Shown in pieces: positions 5,530 through 6,706 of a stretch of DNA of 6,706 nt. How positions within the stretch are numbered: position 1 is the first letter of the stretch; each line of letters starts with the position of its first letter. The translations under genes and the position numbers were made by a program. The notes beneath the pieces were generated by a model. The model made no database searches. It had not been told where the DNA came from and saw only the letters and a list, made by a program, of their open reading frames with translations. The DNA is from Pseudomonadota bacterium (GTDB taxonomy: Bacteria; Pseudomonadota; Alphaproteobacteria; Rhodospirillales; 2-02-FULL-58-16): assembly GCA_022560215.1 (NCBI GenBank), contig JADFTO010000033.1, positions 1 to 6,706 of the forward strand. Reading direction: 5' to 3'.

Positions 5530-5842
5530 CATCATCGATGCGGAGCGCCATCTTTTTCATCCTGGCGCCCAGGATTTCCTCGGCCTCCAGGCGGGCGGAG
5601 ATGCCCTCGTTGGACGCCTTGAGGGACTCCATCTCGGCCTGGAGGTCGGCGAGTTCGTCGGCGATCATCAGGCCGACCATGACCAGAAGATGCGCGTCCC
5701 CGACCTGCGGGCCGACCGCCGCCACCAGCTCGCCGATGCGCTTGTCAACGTAGGTTCCCAAGCGCGCCAGGTGGGCTTCCTGTCCATCGTCGCAGGTAAT
5801 CGGATACTCGCGCCCGTTGATGGTGACCAGGACCTGTCCCAC
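5504..5842 (-). CDS. zapA: ZapA, FtsZ-ring-associated cell division protein
   Basis: ZapA is a small cytoplasmic protein that binds FtsZ and promotes bundling of its filaments at midcell. The chosen product is 112 residues: an N-terminal beta-rich head (GQVLVTINGREYPITCDDGQ, then EAHLARLGTYVDKRIGEL) and a long helical coiled-coil tail rich in Leu, Met and Glu from about residue 48 on (LLVMVGLMIADELADLQAEM and beyond). This matches the ZapA fold and length. The frame continues to a TTG at 5851 that overlaps the upstream stop as TTGA, but GGAAGG at 5857-5852 touches that TTG and sits 9 bases before the GTG at 5842. The GTG also places the start as MGQVLVTINGR, like other ZapA proteins. GTG is therefore preferred, with TTG (115 residues) as the alternative. 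It lies upstream of 6S RNA, as in many Proteobacteria. Confidence 0.9.
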   Translation of the reverse strand: MGQVLVTINGREYPITCDDGQEAHLARLGTYVDKRIGELVAAVGPQVGDAHLLVMVGLMIADELADLQAEMESLKASNEGISARLEAEEILGARMKKMALRIDDVAERLEQS

Positions 5843-5847
5843 GGAGC

Positions 5848-6084
5848 TCAACCTTCCAGAATGGCCTTGAGCCGGCCAATGGCCCCGTCCAGGCGCTGGG
5901 AGACGTCGGCGTTGACTTGTTTTAGCGAGGCGCTCTCCCTCAGCGCGGCTTCCAGCCCCGCACTCGAGGCGGCGGAGGAATCGTGTCGCCCCTTCAAGGC
6001 GGTTTCGAGCCGGGACACGGCCCGGTCAAGGTGGTCCTGGGCCAGTTCCAGTTGCGTCGGTTCGTGTTTTCCGGTGACCGTCAT
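5848..6084 (-). CDS. Small coiled-coil protein upstream of zapA (DUF4164 / ZauP-like candidate)
   Basis: A 78-residue hydrophilic protein starting MTVTGKHEPTQLELAQ. It is almost entirely helical, with heptad-like spacing of Leu, Ile, Val and Ala (LELAQDHLDRAVSRLETALK, a Ser/Ala-rich break at about 36-42, then LEAALRESASLKQVNADVSQ and RLDGAIGRLKAILE), which indicates a two-part coiled coil. No membrane segment or catalytic motif is seen. Alphaproteobacteria often carry such a gene directly before zapA (annotated DUF4164), and in Caulobacter the upstream partner ZauP works with ZapA to focus the Z-ring. A similar role here is inferred from position and coiled-coil character, not from a recognised signature. 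The frame is open to 6219, but the extra segment is a Pro/Arg/Gly-rich readout of GC-rich DNA. The ATG at 6084 lacks a Shine-Dalgarno and lies just below a promoter, suggesting a near-leaderless message. Confidence 0.75.
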   Translation of the reverse strand: MTVTGKHEPTQLELAQDHLDRAVSRLETALKGRHDSSAASSAGLEAALRESASLKQVNADVSQRLDGAIGRLKAILEG

Positions 6085-6094
6085 GACCGGGCAG

Positions 6095-6123
6095 ACTATG
6101 CCTTGACCCCGGGTGGCCGTCAA
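6095..6123 (-). promoter_or_regulatory. Putative promoter of the coiled-coil gene-zapA operon
   Basis: On the minus strand TTGACG (6123-6118) is followed after exactly 17 bases by CATAGT (6100-6095), matching 5 of 6 and 4 of 6 consensus bases. Initiation about 7 bases further, at G6088 or G6087, leaves only 3-4 bases before the ATG at 6084. This agrees with the lack of a Shine-Dalgarno in front of that ATG. Confidence 0.55.
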
Positions 6124-6218
6124 CCTCCCGCTGACCCTGCGATTCCCGGGACCGGGGTGGCGCCGCTTCCGCCCCCGGGGAGCGCCCCGGGCGGCCGCCG
6201 GGGCGACGAAAAACTCCA

Positions 6219-6247
6219 TTGACGGAAAGCGCCATTGAGACGATGTT
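6219..6247 (+). promoter_or_regulatory. Putative gap promoter
   Basis: TTGACG at 6219-6224 is a good -35 match (5 of 6). At 17-base spacing the -10 would be GATGTT (6242-6247), only 3 of 6. Initiation near 6255 would give a leader of about 43 bases. The -35 is convincing and the -10 weak, so the exact promoter is uncertain. Confidence 0.35.
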
Positions 6248-6283
6248 GCCCCCCCTAGAGCACTATCCAGTTAGTTGGAATCT

Positions 6284-6289
6284 AAGGAG
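6284..6289 (+). promoter_or_regulatory. Ribosome binding site of gap
   Basis: AAGGAG lies 8 bases before the ATG at 6298. It is a near-ideal Shine-Dalgarno, the strongest on the plus strand here, and fits a highly translated glycolytic gene. It fixes the gap start. Confidence 0.85.
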
Positions 6290-6297
6290 TGTGAGCC

Positions 6298-6706
6298 ATG
6301 GCGGTTCGGGTTGCGATAAACGGTTTCGGCAGGATCGGCCGGCTGGTCATGCGGGCGATCATCGAATCCCGGCGCAACGACCTGGAAGTCGTCGCCATCA
6401 ACGACCTGGGCCCGGTGGAGACCAGCGCCCATCTTTTGAAATACGATTCGATCCATGGCCCCCTGCCCACGGACGTGACCGTCGACGGCGACACCATCGA
6501 CGTCGGCCATGGTCCCATCCGGGTGACGGCGGAGCGCGAACCCGACAAGCTTCCCTGGAAGGACCTGGGCGTGGACGTGGCGCTGGAATGCACGGGGCTG
6601 TTCAACGACCGCCAGGCCGCCGCCCGTCATATCGAGGCGGGCGCCGGCAAGGTCCTGATCTCGGCGCCGGCCAAGGACGCGGACCTGACCGTGGTCTACG
6701 GGGTCA
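6298..6706 (+). CDS. gap: Glyceraldehyde-3-phosphate dehydrogenase, type I (N-terminal 136 residues; C-terminus beyond right edge)
   Basis: GAPDH oxidises glyceraldehyde 3-phosphate to 1,3-bisphosphoglycerate with NAD(P) in central carbon metabolism. The visible N-terminal part is the Rossmann domain: MAVRVAINGFGRIGRLVMRA with the GFGRIGR dinucleotide motif at 9-15, VVAINDLG with D36 at the end of the second strand (the residue that normally favours NAD), ETSAHLLKYDSIHG at 41-54, ALECTGLF, and KVLISAPAKDADLTVVYGV at the right edge. The catalytic Cys (SCTTNC motif) lies beyond the window, so cofactor type and activity cannot be completed. About 40 percent of a usual 335-residue enzyme is present. 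It is divergent from the zapA operon. In many alphaproteobacteria a transketolase gene stands before gap and a phosphoglycerate kinase gene after it; here no transketolase intervenes. Confidence 0.97.
   Translation, partial: MAVRVAINGFGRIGRLVMRAIIESRRNDLEVVAINDLGPVETSAHLLKYDSIHGPLPTDVTVDGDTIDVGHGPIRVTAEREPDKLPWKDLGVDVALECTGLFNDRQAAARHIEAGAGKVLISAPAKDADLTVVYGV

Larger units (their letters stand above)
6085..6297. other. Divergent intergenic region between the zapA operon and gap
   Basis: These 213 bases carry promoters in both directions and no convincing gene. The left half (about 6105-6205) is extremely GC-rich and includes an 8-base inverted repeat at 6183-6190 and 6198-6205 with a 7-base loop; it has no T-run after it in either direction. 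The right half is AT-richer and holds the gap promoter and ribosome binding site. Confidence 0.6.

Noticed and set aside
6183..6205. GC-rich inverted repeat CGCCCCGG/CCGGGGCG as a terminator
   Set aside because: No T-run follows on either strand and no gene ends there; such repeats are expected in very GC-rich spacer DNA.
6085..6219. N-terminal extension of the coiled-coil protein to 123 residues
   Set aside because: The added part is Pro/Arg/Gly-rich, unlike the coiled coil, and would overlap the better promoter at 6095-6123.
1..6706. Mobile element, CRISPR, phage or defence-system content
   Set aside because: No repeat array, transposase, integrase, tRNA or attachment site is visible; every sizeable stretch is accounted for by conserved housekeeping genes, 6S RNA or short promoter spacers.

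Overview
The window looks like a housekeeping segment of an alphaproteobacterial chromosome, most likely from the Rhodospirillales or a related order. The reasons are high GC, the order ruvC-ruvA-ruvB-ybgC-tolQ, the pair of a small coiled-coil protein and zapA followed by 6S RNA and 5-formyltetrahydrofolate cyclo-ligase, and a divergent gap gene. This placement rests on gene order and motifs only; no search was run.

Layout, right to left. Only gap is on the plus strand, and it runs off the right edge. Reading leftward on the minus strand there are two transcription groups. The first is a DUF4164/ZauP-like coiled-coil gene, zapA, the 6S RNA gene ssrS, fthC (5-formyl-THF cyclo-ligase) and a YmdB-type metallophosphoesterase gene. 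A 189-base spacer follows. The second group is yebC, ruvC, ruvA, ruvB, ybgC and the start of tolQ, which is cut by the left edge. Junctions are very tight: 4-base stop/start overlaps at ruvC/ruvA, ruvA/ruvB and fthC/ymdB, an 8-base overlap at ruvB/ybgC, 3 bases between ybgC and tolQ, and 18 or 19 bases between yebC and ruvC.

How the parts work together. ZapA and its coiled-coil partner act on the FtsZ ring. 6S RNA binds housekeeping RNA polymerase. FthC returns 5-formyl-THF to the folate pool. The YmdB-like protein is a dinuclear-metal phosphodiesterase. RuvC, RuvA and RuvB form the Holliday-junction resolvasome, and YebC is a translation or regulatory factor often linked to ruvC. YbgC and TolQ begin the tol-pal cell-envelope cluster.

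No mobile element, CRISPR array, phage gene or new defence system is visible. The points most worth a second look are the 6S RNA gene with a promoter buried in the 3' end of zapA, a promoter that predicts an almost leaderless mRNA for the zapA operon, a palindrome over the putative yebC promoter, and a shift in GC and codon use inside ruvB.
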